From positions 1 through 9,528 of the forward strand of contig JACVRP010000111.1 of assembly GCA_014534385.1 (NCBI GenBank): a DNA stretch of 9,528 bases, written 5' to 3'. Source of the stretch: Cyanobacteria bacterium Co-bin13 (lineage in GTDB: Bacteria; Cyanobacteriota; Cyanobacteriia; Phormidesmidales; Phormidesmidaceae). A model generated the notes under the pieces. It was not told the DNA's origin and did not search any database. It worked only from the letters and a program-made list of their open reading frames with translations. The first letter of the stretch is position 1, and each line of letters begins with the position of its first letter. A program made the position numbers and the translations under genes. Positions 1-5,943 of this stretch are shown here, one piece after another.

Positions 1-657
1 CACAATCACGTTTTCAAACTCCTCGACCAGCGGCAGGGCTGAGGATTCAGCAAAGTCTGTGTAAGCCTCATCAATGGCGAGCACGCCCGACACCTGCTGG
101 GCTAGCTGCCGCAGATCGGCCAGCGGCACCAGATGCCCCGAAGGGCTGTTGGGTGAGGCGATCAGGGTGAGCGCTCCTTGGGCGGCCACCAGTTTCTTCA
201 GCGGTAGCTGAAAGTCTTCGTCGTAGGGGATTTCAACCACCTGAGCTGCCTGCATGGCCGCCAGCGTGGGGTAGAGCACGTAGGTGGGGGTGGGGTAGAC
301 GATCTTGCGATCGCAGCCCTCGGCACAGGCGCGCACCAGCACATTCAGCAGTTCATCGCTGCCGTTGGTCACCACTATCCACTCAGGGGGCACCCCTAGG
401 GCCTGGCTAACCGCCCGGCAAAACTCCCTGGCATAGGGATCGGGGTAGCGCCGCAACCATTCGCTATCTAAGGTTCGCAGCACCTCAATGGCTTGGGGGG
501 AAGGCGGATAGGGATTTTCGTTGGTGTTGAGCTTAATGACTGGCGTTCCCGGCGGGGGCTGCTCACCGGGGGTATAGCCTGTCATAGCATCCACAGCGGG
601 GCGAAAGTAGCTCATAGAGAAGGGCTGATGGCTAGCTCGGGCAAATAGCTCACCCAT
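1..657 (-). CDS. hisC: Histidinol-phosphate aminotransferase, partial (C-terminus outside window)
   Basis: This is a PLP-dependent class I/II aminotransferase that makes histidinol phosphate from imidazole-acetol phosphate and glutamate in histidine synthesis (cytosol). The 219 visible codons are open to the left edge. Visible family motifs are TNENPY (residues 45-50), TNGSDE (97-102, phosphate contact), the aromatic YPTPTY (121-126), SPNSPSG (168-174, the Asn that touches PLP) and IDEAY (195-199, whose Asp binds the PLP ring nitrogen). The catalytic Lys of the later SxSK motif would lie beyond the edge, so activity cannot be confirmed. The start at 657 has no clear Shine-Dalgarno; an ATG at 615 (MSYFRPAV) is a real alternative because many homologues begin close to SYFRP. 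The HisC call is firm at family level; a paralogous aminotransferase of similar fold is less likely. Confidence 0.9.
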   Translation of the reverse strand, partial: MGELFARASHQPFSMSYFRPAVDAMTGYTPGEQPPPGTPVIKLNTNENPYPPSPQAIEVLRTLDSEWLRRYPDPYAREFCRAVSQALGVPPEWIVVTNGSDELLNVLVRACAEGCDRKIVYPTPTYVLYPTLAAMQAAQVVEIPYDEDFQLPLKKLVAAQGALTLIASPNSPSGHLVPLADLRQLAQQVSGVLAIDEAYTDFAESSALPLVEEFENVIV

Positions 658-768
658 TGTAGGACAGCGGCCTTACTGCTGAGGGCAGCCGCCCTGGAGA
701 AGCGGTCTTCTGTGTTAGGTTTCCTAGCCTCAGCTCATCCGAACTGGTGCTTAGGCTTTGCTAGTTGG

Positions 769-832
769 GGAGGCAGAGCCTCCGTCGGGCATTCCAATGC
801 GGAGCATTGGAACGAGGAATTGGAACGAGGAA
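769..832. repeat. Two adjacent short hairpins plus 13-bp tandem repeat (cyanobacterial interspersed repeat type)
   Basis: A perfect hairpin GGAGGC-AGA-GCCTCC (769-783) is followed by TTCCAATGC-GGA-GCATTGGAA (792-812), with a 9-bp stem and 3-nt loop. The second hairpin runs into two exact tandem copies of ATTGGAACGAGGA (806-818 and 819-831). From memory, similar 'GCATTCC..GCGGAGC..GGAACGAG' units are scattered between genes in filamentous cyanobacteria. The element lies in the gap upstream of hisC and has no coding potential. Confidence 0.6.
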
Positions 833-857
833 GGAATTAAGTAGATGGCCCTAATTA

Positions 858-930
858 GTCATTGCGAGCAGAGCGAAGCAATCCCTGTAAAGCGGCTACA
901 AGGAGATTGCCGCGCTTCGCTCGCAATGAC
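858..930. repeat. 73-bp imperfect inverted repeat with GTCATTGCGAG ends
   Basis: The ends are perfect 12-bp inverted repeats, GTCATTGCGAGC (858-869) and GCTCGCAATGAC (919-930). The inner arms also pair imperfectly (GAGCGAAGCAATC against GATTGC..GCTTCGCTC), so the whole unit can fold into one long hairpin. The GTCATTGCGAG..GAAGCAATC pattern is a widespread bacterial intergenic palindromic repeat that I recognise from unrelated phyla. No ORF is present. It sits between hisC and the terminator of the next gene. Confidence 0.6.
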
Positions 931-960
931 AGCGACGTTTAATTTAGGTGACGTACTTAT

Positions 961-1002
961 CAAAAAACTAGAGGCTGCGTTGTTTAACGCAGCCTCTAGT
1001 TT
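961..1002 (-). terminator. Rho-independent terminator of the small gene at 1009-1296
   Basis: A perfect 17-bp stem (965-981 with 986-1002) has a 4-nt loop. On the minus strand it begins 6 nt after the stop codon of the small gene and is followed by GTTTTTTG. Stem length, tight loop and T-run together make a strong intrinsic terminator. In the plus direction the T-run is weak. Confidence 0.85.
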
Positions 1003-1008
1003 CTATCT

Positions 1009-1296
1009 CTAATCCGCCAACATTAATCGTTTGGTGAGAATTCGCATGACTTCACCGGGATTGACTGAGGGTAATGGACTTGACCATTCTTCTGGGCGGG
1101 CATAGCCGAGCCGAAAGAGTGTCATCACGCAGTCATTGACTACTGGAGGGGAGCCGATGGCTAGCACTCTGAGAATATCGGGGGACGGGCGATCTCTCAG
1201 ATCGATTAAAGGTTGAGGAACTGCTTTAGGCTGAGCAGCGCCTAAATCTGGATCAAGTAGCTCTGGATCGGGGACTTGCTTGCTTTCTGTCATCAT
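1009..1296 (-). CDS. Small conserved hypothetical protein (about 95 aa)
   Basis: Function is not known. The N-terminal 40 residues are rich in P, D and Q and look disordered. The C-terminal half has a compact, conserved-looking core: ILRVLAIGSPPVVNDC, then TLFRLGYARPEEWS, then NPGEVMRILTKRL. Small proteins with this 'IGS..VVN...L..LG.A...EWS..L....PGEVM.IL' pattern are, from memory, common in cyanobacteria and unannotated. There is no signal peptide, membrane segment or cysteine cluster. I chose the ATG at 1296 because GGAG lies 9 nt upstream of it; an in-frame ATG at 1311 would add five residues but has no such site. It is followed directly by a strong terminator, so it is probably a single-gene transcript, divergent from the HTH/nuclease pair. 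Confidence 0.75.
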   Translation of the reverse strand: MMTESKQVPDPELLDPDLGAAQPKAVPQPLIDLRDRPSPDILRVLAIGSPPVVNDCVMTLFRLGYARPEEWSSPLPSVNPGEVMRILTKRLMLAD

Positions 1297-1320
1297 TGGT
1301 CTTAACTCCATTAGTGAGCC

Positions 1321-1357
1321 GCCCAGTCCTCAAGTTTTCCAGGCTATAGGACTGGGC
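1321..1357. promoter_or_regulatory. 10-bp stem hairpin in the leader/promoter region of the small minus-strand gene
   Basis: GCCCAGTCCT (1321-1330) pairs perfectly with AGGACTGGGC (1348-1357) around a 17-nt loop. It lies 24 nt upstream of the chosen start of the small minus-strand gene and about 120 nt before the HTH gene. It could be an RNA structure in the leader of the minus-strand gene or a protein-binding site. No protein is known to bind it. Confidence 0.45.
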
Positions 1358-1378
1358 TTTGATTTCGATGAATGGGCT

Positions 1379-1415
1379 TCATCGCATGGGTTTTTCATGC
1401 GATGATTATAATCAT
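1379..1415 (+). promoter_or_regulatory. Candidate promoter and operator of the HTH/nuclease pair
   Basis: A consensus -10 hexamer TATAAT (1407-1412) lies at the centre of a perfect 14-bp palindrome, ATGATTATAATCAT (1402-1415). Just before it, TCATCGCATG (1379-1388) and CATGCGATGA (1396-1405) form a second inverted repeat around GGTTTTT. No good -35 hexamer is visible at 16-18 bp. An operator that covers the -10 box would suit repression by the HTH protein encoded 60 bp downstream; this is inference. Further CATG-containing half sites follow (GGCAT at 1416-1420 with ATGCC at 1431-1435; CCATG at 1451-1455 with CATGG at 1469-1473). Confidence 0.5.
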
Positions 1416-1474
1416 GGCATGAGAGTAGTTATGCCGTAAATATAGTCTCTCCATGCGGGTGATACTGTCATGGA

Positions 1475-1696
1475 ATGGGCATAGTCAATGCAATTAAGGA
1501 ATTTTCCAAGGCTCAGGGCTGTAAGAATGCCTATGAGTTTTGGAAAGTCACAGGCTTATCGCAGGCGACTGCGTATAGGCTTTACAACAATCCCGATGCA
1601 TTTCCATCTAAAGAAACCCAAGAGGCTATCTGTAGTGCGTTTGACGCTCAGCCGGGGGATTTTCTGCGTTATGTCCCTGATGAGGATAAAGGATAG
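1475..1696 (+). CDS. Small XRE/Cro-type helix-turn-helix protein
   Basis: This 73-residue protein is a single helix-turn-helix domain of the Cro/C1 type. Residues 18-26 (NAYEFWKVT) fit helix 2, the turn is GLSQ, and SQATAYRLYNN (29-39) fits the recognition helix. The segment SKETQEAICSAFDAQPGDFLRYVPDE (45-70) matches the C-terminal helices of this class, where 'L/I..I..AF...PGD.L.Y' is typical. It probably binds DNA as a dimer and may repress its own operon through the palindromes upstream (inferred). The start is fixed: an in-frame TGA at 1460 leaves only this ATG. No Shine-Dalgarno is visible. Its stop codon abuts the GTG of the nuclease gene, so the two are almost certainly co-transcribed and translationally coupled. 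It could be the antidote-like or regulatory partner of the nuclease, but sequence alone does not show that. Confidence 0.8.
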   Translation: MGIVNAIKEFSKAQGCKNAYEFWKVTGLSQATAYRLYNNPDAFPSKETQEAICSAFDAQPGDFLRYVPDEDKG

Positions 1697-2323
1697 GTGC
1701 GATCGCACATTCCACCTCTACAGCAGTTGGCGGAAGTAGAAGCCCGCTTTGGCTTGAGCCGCAGCGACGATGGCGCGTTCTTTCCTGAATGGCGAGAACC
1801 CTTGCCACCCTTGAGTGAAACAGAACAGGCTCGCTTAACTGTGATGCGGCAACGTCTGCTGTATCACCGGGCAGACGGCGATTTGCTTGAAGGTTCTGTC
1901 ATGCTGCTGGTGGCATCACCGCTTCTAGAGCTAGCAGGCTTCTATGATCCCCCCTTCAAGCTACGGGCAGAGGCTGCTGTTGAGATCACAATTGACGACG
2001 GCGAAGAAATTTTGCGAGGGCGAATTGATGCCCTAATTCTGCAGCAAAACTTTTGGGTGCTGGTACTAGAGGCCAAAAAGACCACCCTCTCAACCCGATC
2101 CGCCTTGCCCCAGGCTCTGGCATACATGATGGCCAATACCCAGCCAGAAGGCTCCACCTTTGGTTTGCTGACCAATGGAGATGATGTGCTGTTTGTTAAG
2201 CTGACGACCCAGCCATTGAGCCAGTACAGCCTGTCGCGGGTGTTTTCCCTCTACACAGTGCCAACTGAACTAGAAGCCGCTCTGCAGATTCTCAAGCAAA
2301 TTGGACAACAGATTACCCAGTAG
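1697..2323 (+). CDS. Stand-alone HsdR N-terminal-like PD-(D/E)XK nuclease ('restriction endonuclease subunit R' type)
   Basis: The 208-residue protein matches a large cyanobacterial family usually annotated as type I restriction endonuclease subunit R, although it lacks the helicase/translocase domains of true HsdR (about 1000 aa). The nuclease core is visible: GRIDALIL (108-115, catalytic D111), VLVLEAKK (121-128, E125-x-K127), then QALAYM (139-144, with Gln of the QxxxY motif). SPLLELAGFYDPPFKL (74-89) and TFGLLTNGDDVLFVKL (154-169) are family signatures. No hsdM or hsdS is nearby, so it is not part of a normal type I system here; its biological role is unknown. The GTG start directly follows the HTH stop codon, with AAAGGA just upstream as ribosome site, and lies inside a HIP1 palindrome (GTGCGATCGCAC, 1697-1708). 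It converges with the DUF362 gene, 19 bp between stops. Confidence 0.85.
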   Translation: MRSHIPPLQQLAEVEARFGLSRSDDGAFFPEWREPLPPLSETEQARLTVMRQRLLYHRADGDLLEGSVMLLVASPLLELAGFYDPPFKLRAEAAVEITIDDGEEILRGRIDALILQQNFWVLVLEAKKTTLSTRSALPQALAYMMANTQPEGSTFGLLTNGDDVLFVKLTTQPLSQYSLSRVFSLYTVPTELEAALQILKQIGQQITQ

Positions 2324-2342
2324 AGCGCATCTCGGATTTGGG

Positions 2343-3125
2343 TTATCGCATGGATTCAATGGCCTCTACATAGCTGGGAACCGCCTCCCCCGCTACTTCG
2401 CAGGCGGCTCTGTCTACGGCCAGCAAATCCTCGCCCCAAATGACTTTACCGATAGGTACGGCATCACCCCGATCTGGCTTCCAGTCGCGGCTGACGAACT
2501 TTTGGGTGCAGTCTATCACCGCTCCATCAAAGAGGTGGCCAATGGTGAAATACACGTCCTGCAAAACCAGCGGCACAGAAGGGCGATGGAGTTGGCCGCG
2601 TGAGCTGGTGCTGCGGGCTTTGTAGCGGGCGCGGGGAAACAGCCCATAGAGATTTTTGAGGGAGGCTGAGATGAGAAACTCGCCTTTTAAGGTGGTGCGC
2701 TTAAAGGCTCCAACGGAGATGCGGCAGTCTACTTCTTGTAGGAGCTTGGGTGCCCACATGGACTTGAACCGGGCGGGGTTGGCGGCGTGGTTGGGATACT
2801 CGACCATCTCTAGTGTGTCGGCATCTAGCACCTGGGTGCCTTCGTCGAGCAGATCGTACAGGCCGTTCTTAGCCATAATTTTTTCAAAGGCAACGGGGGA
2901 GCAGACGCCTTCGACAATTAAGATTTCAGCGTGGGAATTGGCCTGACGTAGACCCAGCAAAACTCGCCTGAGAACCTCCATGCTGACGGTGGCAGGGGGG
3001 CCGACCGGGTAGCCTAGGTTGGGTTTGACCACAATGCGGCGAGCGCTGTGGGCCGCATCGGGCGGAGTATATGCGAATTGAGAAGTCTCTGCAACCTGGA
3101 TGTGAGCAGTTAGGGAGGCAGACAT
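2343..3125 (-). CDS. DUF362 domain protein
   Basis: The 260-residue protein fits the DUF362 family, whose biochemical function is unsettled. Visible features are IVVKPNLGYP (31-40) with GPPATVS after it, ILIVEGVCS (68-76), ISVGAFKRTTLKGEFLISASLKNLYGLFPR in the middle (K157/N158 of the SLKN motif) and the C-terminal LAVDRAACEVAGE (235-247), comparable to the 'DPVA.D' segment of the family. Many DUF362 proteins carry a ferredoxin-like 4Fe-4S domain; here the few cysteines (C75, C134, C206, C242) are not spaced as clusters, so this is the domain-only form. No signal peptide or membrane segment is seen. The ATG at 3125 has no clear Shine-Dalgarno. It is divergent from folP (117-bp gap) and convergent with the nuclease gene; neither neighbour suggests a function. 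Confidence 0.85.
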   Translation of the reverse strand: MSASLTAHIQVAETSQFAYTPPDAAHSARRIVVKPNLGYPVGPPATVSMEVLRRVLLGLRQANSHAEILIVEGVCSPVAFEKIMAKNGLYDLLDEGTQVLDADTLEMVEYPNHAANPARFKSMWAPKLLQEVDCRISVGAFKRTTLKGEFLISASLKNLYGLFPRARYKARSTSSRGQLHRPSVPLVLQDVYFTIGHLFDGAVIDCTQKFVSRDWKPDRGDAVPIGKVIWGEDLLAVDRAACEVAGEAVPSYVEAIESMR

Positions 3126-3242
3126 TAAGCTAGAGAAATACGGCTATCTTTAATTCTTCAACAAATCGACGGGTGCGGCAGCGAACGATTCCGGCTACCG
3201 CTCCCCTCAAACTAGAAATAGTGCCATTAGGATGTTCCAGCT

Positions 3243-4133
3243 ATGACCACTCAAACCCTCCCCCGTCCGTGGAAAATTCGCGATCGCACCTTTACCTGGG
3301 GCAGCCGCACCTACCTGATGGGCATTCTCAACGTCACGCCCGACAGCTTCAGCGATGGCGGGCAGTTCAATAGCGTTGAGGCAGCGCTGGCCCAAGCGCG
3401 GCGCTTGGCGAAGACGGGTACCGATATTCTTGATGTAGGCGGCCAATCTACTCGACCTGGGGCCGAAGAAATTTCTCTGGCCGATGAACTAGACCGCGTG
3501 GTGCCCGTAATTGAGGCCATCCGCGCCGACTCAGACGAAGCGGTGCGCACAATTCCGATTTCGGTAGACACGACTCGCTTTGCAGTGGCGCGGGCGGCAG
3601 TGCGGGCCGGAGCTGATATCGTCAACGACATTTCCGCCGGCACCTTTGATAAAGCCATGCTCTCCACCGTGGCAGATCTGGGCGTGCCAATTATTTTGAT
3701 GCACATGCGCGGCACACCTGCCACCATGCAGCAGCACACCCACTACGATGACCTGATTGGCGATATCTCCGAATTTTTGCAGCATCAGATCAACGATGCG
3801 ATCGCAGTGGGGGTCAACCCCAGCATGATTGCTGTTGATCCGGGCATTGGTTTTGCCAAAACCTACCCGCAAAACTTGGAGCTGCTGAGGCGGCTCAGGG
3901 AGTTTCATAGCCTGGGCTGTCCGCTGTTGGTTGGTCCGTCGCGCAAACGCTTCATCGGCTGGATTTTGGATCAGCCAGACCCGCAGCAGCGGGCGTGGGG
4001 TACGGCAGCGGCCTGCTGTGCTGCTATTGCGGGCGGAGCCGACATCCTGCGGGTACACGATGGAGCCGAGATGTACGACGTGCTGCGGGTGGCTGATGCA
4101 GTGTGGCGCTCTGGTGCAGACCAGGGACGCTAG
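3243..4133 (+). CDS. folP: Dihydropteroate synthase
   Basis: This enzyme joins 6-hydroxymethyl-dihydropterin diphosphate with p-aminobenzoate to give dihydropteroate in folate synthesis (cytosol); it is the sulfonamide target. It forms one complete TIM-barrel domain of 296 residues, normal length or slightly long at the N-terminus. All signatures are present in order: MGILNVTPDSFSDGG (26-40, loop 1 with N30), DVGGQSTRPGA (64-74, loop 2), ISVDT (106-110, D109), VNDIS (127-131), LMHMRGTP (152-159), VDPGIGFAK (198-206, D199 and K206 of the pterin pocket), GPSRKRFIG (231-239, K235 region) and RVHD (270-273). The ATG at 3243 has a weak AGGA 10 nt upstream. HIP1 sites lie in the gene at 3280 and 3798. 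No other folate gene is adjacent; the next gene, psbQ, is 140 bp away and likely has its own promoter. Confidence 0.96.
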   Translation: MTTQTLPRPWKIRDRTFTWGSRTYLMGILNVTPDSFSDGGQFNSVEAALAQARRLAKTGTDILDVGGQSTRPGAEEISLADELDRVVPVIEAIRADSDEAVRTIPISVDTTRFAVARAAVRAGADIVNDISAGTFDKAMLSTVADLGVPIILMHMRGTPATMQQHTHYDDLIGDISEFLQHQINDAIAVGVNPSMIAVDPGIGFAKTYPQNLELLRRLREFHSLGCPLLVGPSRKRFIGWILDQPDPQQRAWGTAAACCAAIAGGADILRVHDGAEMYDVLRVADAVWRSGADQGR

Positions 4134-4140
4134 CCCCTAC

Positions 4141-4169
4141 TTACCATTGGGACCATTGGAGCGTAGAAT
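4141..4169 (+). promoter_or_regulatory. Candidate sigma70-type promoter for psbQ
   Basis: TTACCA (4141-4146) and TAGAAT (4164-4169) are spaced by 17 bp, and each is a fair match to the -35/-10 consensus. The spacer carries a 9-bp tandem repeat, ACCATTGGG and ACCATTGGA (4143-4160). It starts just after the folP stop and would give a leader of about 100 nt before psbQ. This is a motif match only. Confidence 0.35.
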
Positions 4170-4273
4170 ACTGGACGGGAAACGCCTGATTTGGCGGTAT
4201 CGTCAGACAGCTTTCTCAAGCTCTCTTAACAGAAAGCAACAACGAGCATAGCAACACGAGGAATTAAGACCCT

Positions 4274-4720
4274 ATGGCACGCTTTCGGCCAATTCTCGGC
4301 ATAATTCTGGCTGCGATCGCAACCTTTATCGTGAGCTGCGGTGGAGCTGCGCCCAAGCAACCTCTTACCTACACCCCTGAGATTCTCCAGAGAGTCCAGA
4401 TCTATGCACCTGCTGTAAACGATCTGCGCGATCGGTTCCCCGAACTGCAAAACTTTATCCAGGAAAAGGACTGGGTAGACGTGAGCAGCTTTATCCACGG
4501 GCCGTTGGGCGAAATGCGGTTTCAGATGAACCGTCTGGCATCGACCCTGCTACCCAAGGATGCCGATCAGGCAAAACAGCTAGCTAAGGAAGTGTACGTC
4601 CATCTAGAGCGGCTGGATCAGGCGGCCTCTGAAGGCAATCAGGTGATTGTTGGTCAAGAGTACCGCAATGCCCTGGATGACTTCGACGCCTTTCTTAACC
4701 TGATTCCCAGCAACGGGTAG
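4274..4720 (+). CDS. psbQ: Photosystem II lipoprotein PsbQ (CyanoQ)
   Basis: CyanoQ is a lumenal lipoprotein bound to the lumenal face of photosystem II, where it helps stabilise assembled complexes near the oxygen-evolving site. The N-terminus has a basic start (MARFRP), a hydrophobic stretch (7-20) and the lipobox IVSC with C22 as the lipidated residue. The mature part is a four-helix-bundle type, alpha-helical protein. Signature segments are LTYTPEILQRVQIYAP (31-46), LRDRFPELQNFIQ (51-63), FIHGPLGEMRFQMNRLASTLLP (73-94) and YRNALDDFDAFLNLIP (130-145). The length, 148 residues, equals the usual size of about 150. Psb27 was considered, but FIHGPLGE and the C-terminal DFDAFL fit PsbQ. GAGGA lies 11 nt upstream of the ATG. 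The downstream oxidase gene begins 20 bp after its stop, so the two may share a transcript. Confidence 0.93.
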   Translation: MARFRPILGIILAAIATFIVSCGGAAPKQPLTYTPEILQRVQIYAPAVNDLRDRFPELQNFIQEKDWVDVSSFIHGPLGEMRFQMNRLASTLLPKDADQAKQLAKEVYVHLERLDQAASEGNQVIVGQEYRNALDDFDAFLNLIPSNG

Positions 4721-4740
4721 GTTTGCGAGGCCCCTAACCC

Positions 4741-5835
4741 ATGCGTCGAGTCACTATTGTTGGCTGTGGTGTGGTTGGGGCCATGATTGCCTACGAGCTT
4801 AGCCAACTCCCTGACCTAAAAATCTGCGTCCTCGATCGGCAGCCCCCGGCTCAAGGGGCAACCGGGGCTGCCTTGGGCGTTTTGATGGGCATTATTAGCC
4901 ACAAGGTTAAGGGGCGCAACTGGCGGCTGCGCGAAACCAGCCTGCGTCGCTACGAAACCCTCATTCCAGAATTGGAAGACACGCTGGGCCGATCCCTTCC
5001 CTTCAATCGCCAGGGCATTCTCAACCTGTGTTTTGACCCGGAAGAACTGCCCCGCTGGGAGTCGCTTCAGCAAATTCGACAGACCCAAGGCTATCCGCTA
5101 GAAATTTGGTCGGCTGAACAGACAGCTACCGCCTGCCCGCACCTCAACCTCAGGGGCGTAGCCGCCGCCATTTACTCTCCCCAAGACCGCCAGATCGACC
5201 CTGCCGCGCTCACGCTAGCCCTAGTCGAAGCAGCTCAGCTTCGGGGAGTTCGCTTTCACTTCGACCGACAGGTGAACGGGCTGCAACCTCACGACAGCCA
5301 TTCCCTCATCGTTGAGACCCCTGAGGAGAGCCTGGTATCTGACATCGTCATCCTGGCCTCAGGAACTGGCAGCAGCTCTCTGACTCAGTCCCTTAATCAG
5401 TCAGTTCCGATTGGGCCAGTGTTAGGGCAGGCGCTTCAGGTCAAGCTAACAGCCCCGTTGGGCCAGATCGACTTTCAGCCCGTAGTTAACGGCAACGATA
5501 TTCACCTGGTACCGCTAGGTGGGGGCAGCTACTGGATTGGGGCTACCGTCGAGTTTCCTACCGACGCCGATCCAAGCTGGGTGCTGGGCCTGAAGCTAGA
5601 AGAGGAGCGGCTGGAGGCGGTGCGGCAGGGTGCGATCGCATTTTGCCCCGCCCTGGCCGAGGCTACCGTCACCAAAACCTGGTTTGGCCTACGACCCCGA
5701 CCCCAGGGGCAGCCCGCCCCCGTGATTACTCAACTGCCAGGGCATCCCCAGGTGTGGGTGGCGTCGGGCCACTATCGCAATGGTGTGTTGCTAGCGCCGG
5801 CAACAGCCCTGTATTTGCAGGAAAAATTGGGGTAG
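4741..5835 (+). CDS. FAD-dependent amine oxidase of the DAO family, ThiO/glycine-oxidase-like
   Basis: The 364-residue protein has a complete D-amino-acid oxidase (DAO) fold. The N-terminal Rossmann motif is IVGCGVVGAMIAYEL (6-20; G8-x-G10-x-x-G13) with acidic D32 at the end of strand 2 for FAD ribose binding. The second FAD-contact strand is DIVILASGTGSSSL (201-214). Near the C-terminus, TWFGLRPRPQGQPAPVI (313-329; R318) and GHYRNGVLLAPAT (343-355) match the substrate-arginine region and the GH(F/Y)RNG signature of ThiO-type glycine oxidases. ThiO supplies dehydroglycine for the thiazole of thiamine by oxidising glycine with O2; this is the best guess, but specificity in this family is broad and some cyanobacteria have several paralogues. 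No thiG or thiS is adjacent or fused. A weak GAGG lies 10 nt before the ATG. It is likely co-transcribed with psbQ, which gives no obvious functional link. Confidence 0.8.
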   Translation: MRRVTIVGCGVVGAMIAYELSQLPDLKICVLDRQPPAQGATGAALGVLMGIISHKVKGRNWRLRETSLRRYETLIPELEDTLGRSLPFNRQGILNLCFDPEELPRWESLQQIRQTQGYPLEIWSAEQTATACPHLNLRGVAAAIYSPQDRQIDPAALTLALVEAAQLRGVRFHFDRQVNGLQPHDSHSLIVETPEESLVSDIVILASGTGSSSLTQSLNQSVPIGPVLGQALQVKLTAPLGQIDFQPVVNGNDIHLVPLGGGSYWIGATVEFPTDADPSWVLGLKLEEERLEAVRQGAIAFCPALAEATVTKTWFGLRPRPQGQPAPVITQLPGHPQVWVASGHYRNGVLLAPATALYLQEKLG

Positions 5836-5901
5836 CTCTTGTGGGATGAGCATCCTGCTCGTGCGGTTTGCTGGACAGGCGAGACGCCTATCCCACAAGA
5901 G
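5836..5901. repeat. 66-bp three-stem interspersed repeat between convergent genes
   Basis: A perfect 12-bp outer stem, CTCTTGTGGGAT (5836-5847) with ATCCCACAAGAG (5890-5901), encloses two small perfect hairpins: GAGCA-TCC-TGCTC (5848-5860) and AGGCG-AGA-CGCCT (5877-5889). The expected fold is a three-way junction. It begins on the base after the oxidase stop codon and lies 42 bp from the stop of the opposing gene. From memory, 'GGCGAGACGCC..TCCCACAAGA' elements are a common dispersed repeat in cyanobacteria. There is no T-run, so it is not a standard terminator, though it could still slow or end transcription from either side. Confidence 0.75.
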
Positions 5902-5943
5902 AAGGAAGTTGAACTTTGGCAACGCATCGCTACGGGAGAGGCC

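Noticed and set aside
660..1008. CRISPR-like or tRNA content in the repeat-rich gap
   Set aside because: The repeats are hairpin elements without regular spacing or spacers, and no cloverleaf with a T-loop sequence can be made.
1488..1739. Overlapping 83-residue plus-strand ORF across the HTH gene
   Set aside because: Wrong frame relative to the clear HTH protein; basic, unstructured composition and no ribosome site.
1697..2323. A functional type I restriction system
   Set aside because: Only the nuclease-like domain is present; there is no helicase domain, hsdM or hsdS in the window.
3311..4058. Long antisense ORFs (142 and 175 residues) opposite folP
   Set aside because: The sense frame contains every dihydropteroate synthase motif; the antisense frames match nothing and arise from GC-biased codon use.
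4274..4720. Assignment of this lipoprotein as Psb27
   Set aside because: The FIHGPLGE segment and the C-terminal DFDAFLNLIP fit PsbQ (CyanoQ) and not Psb27.
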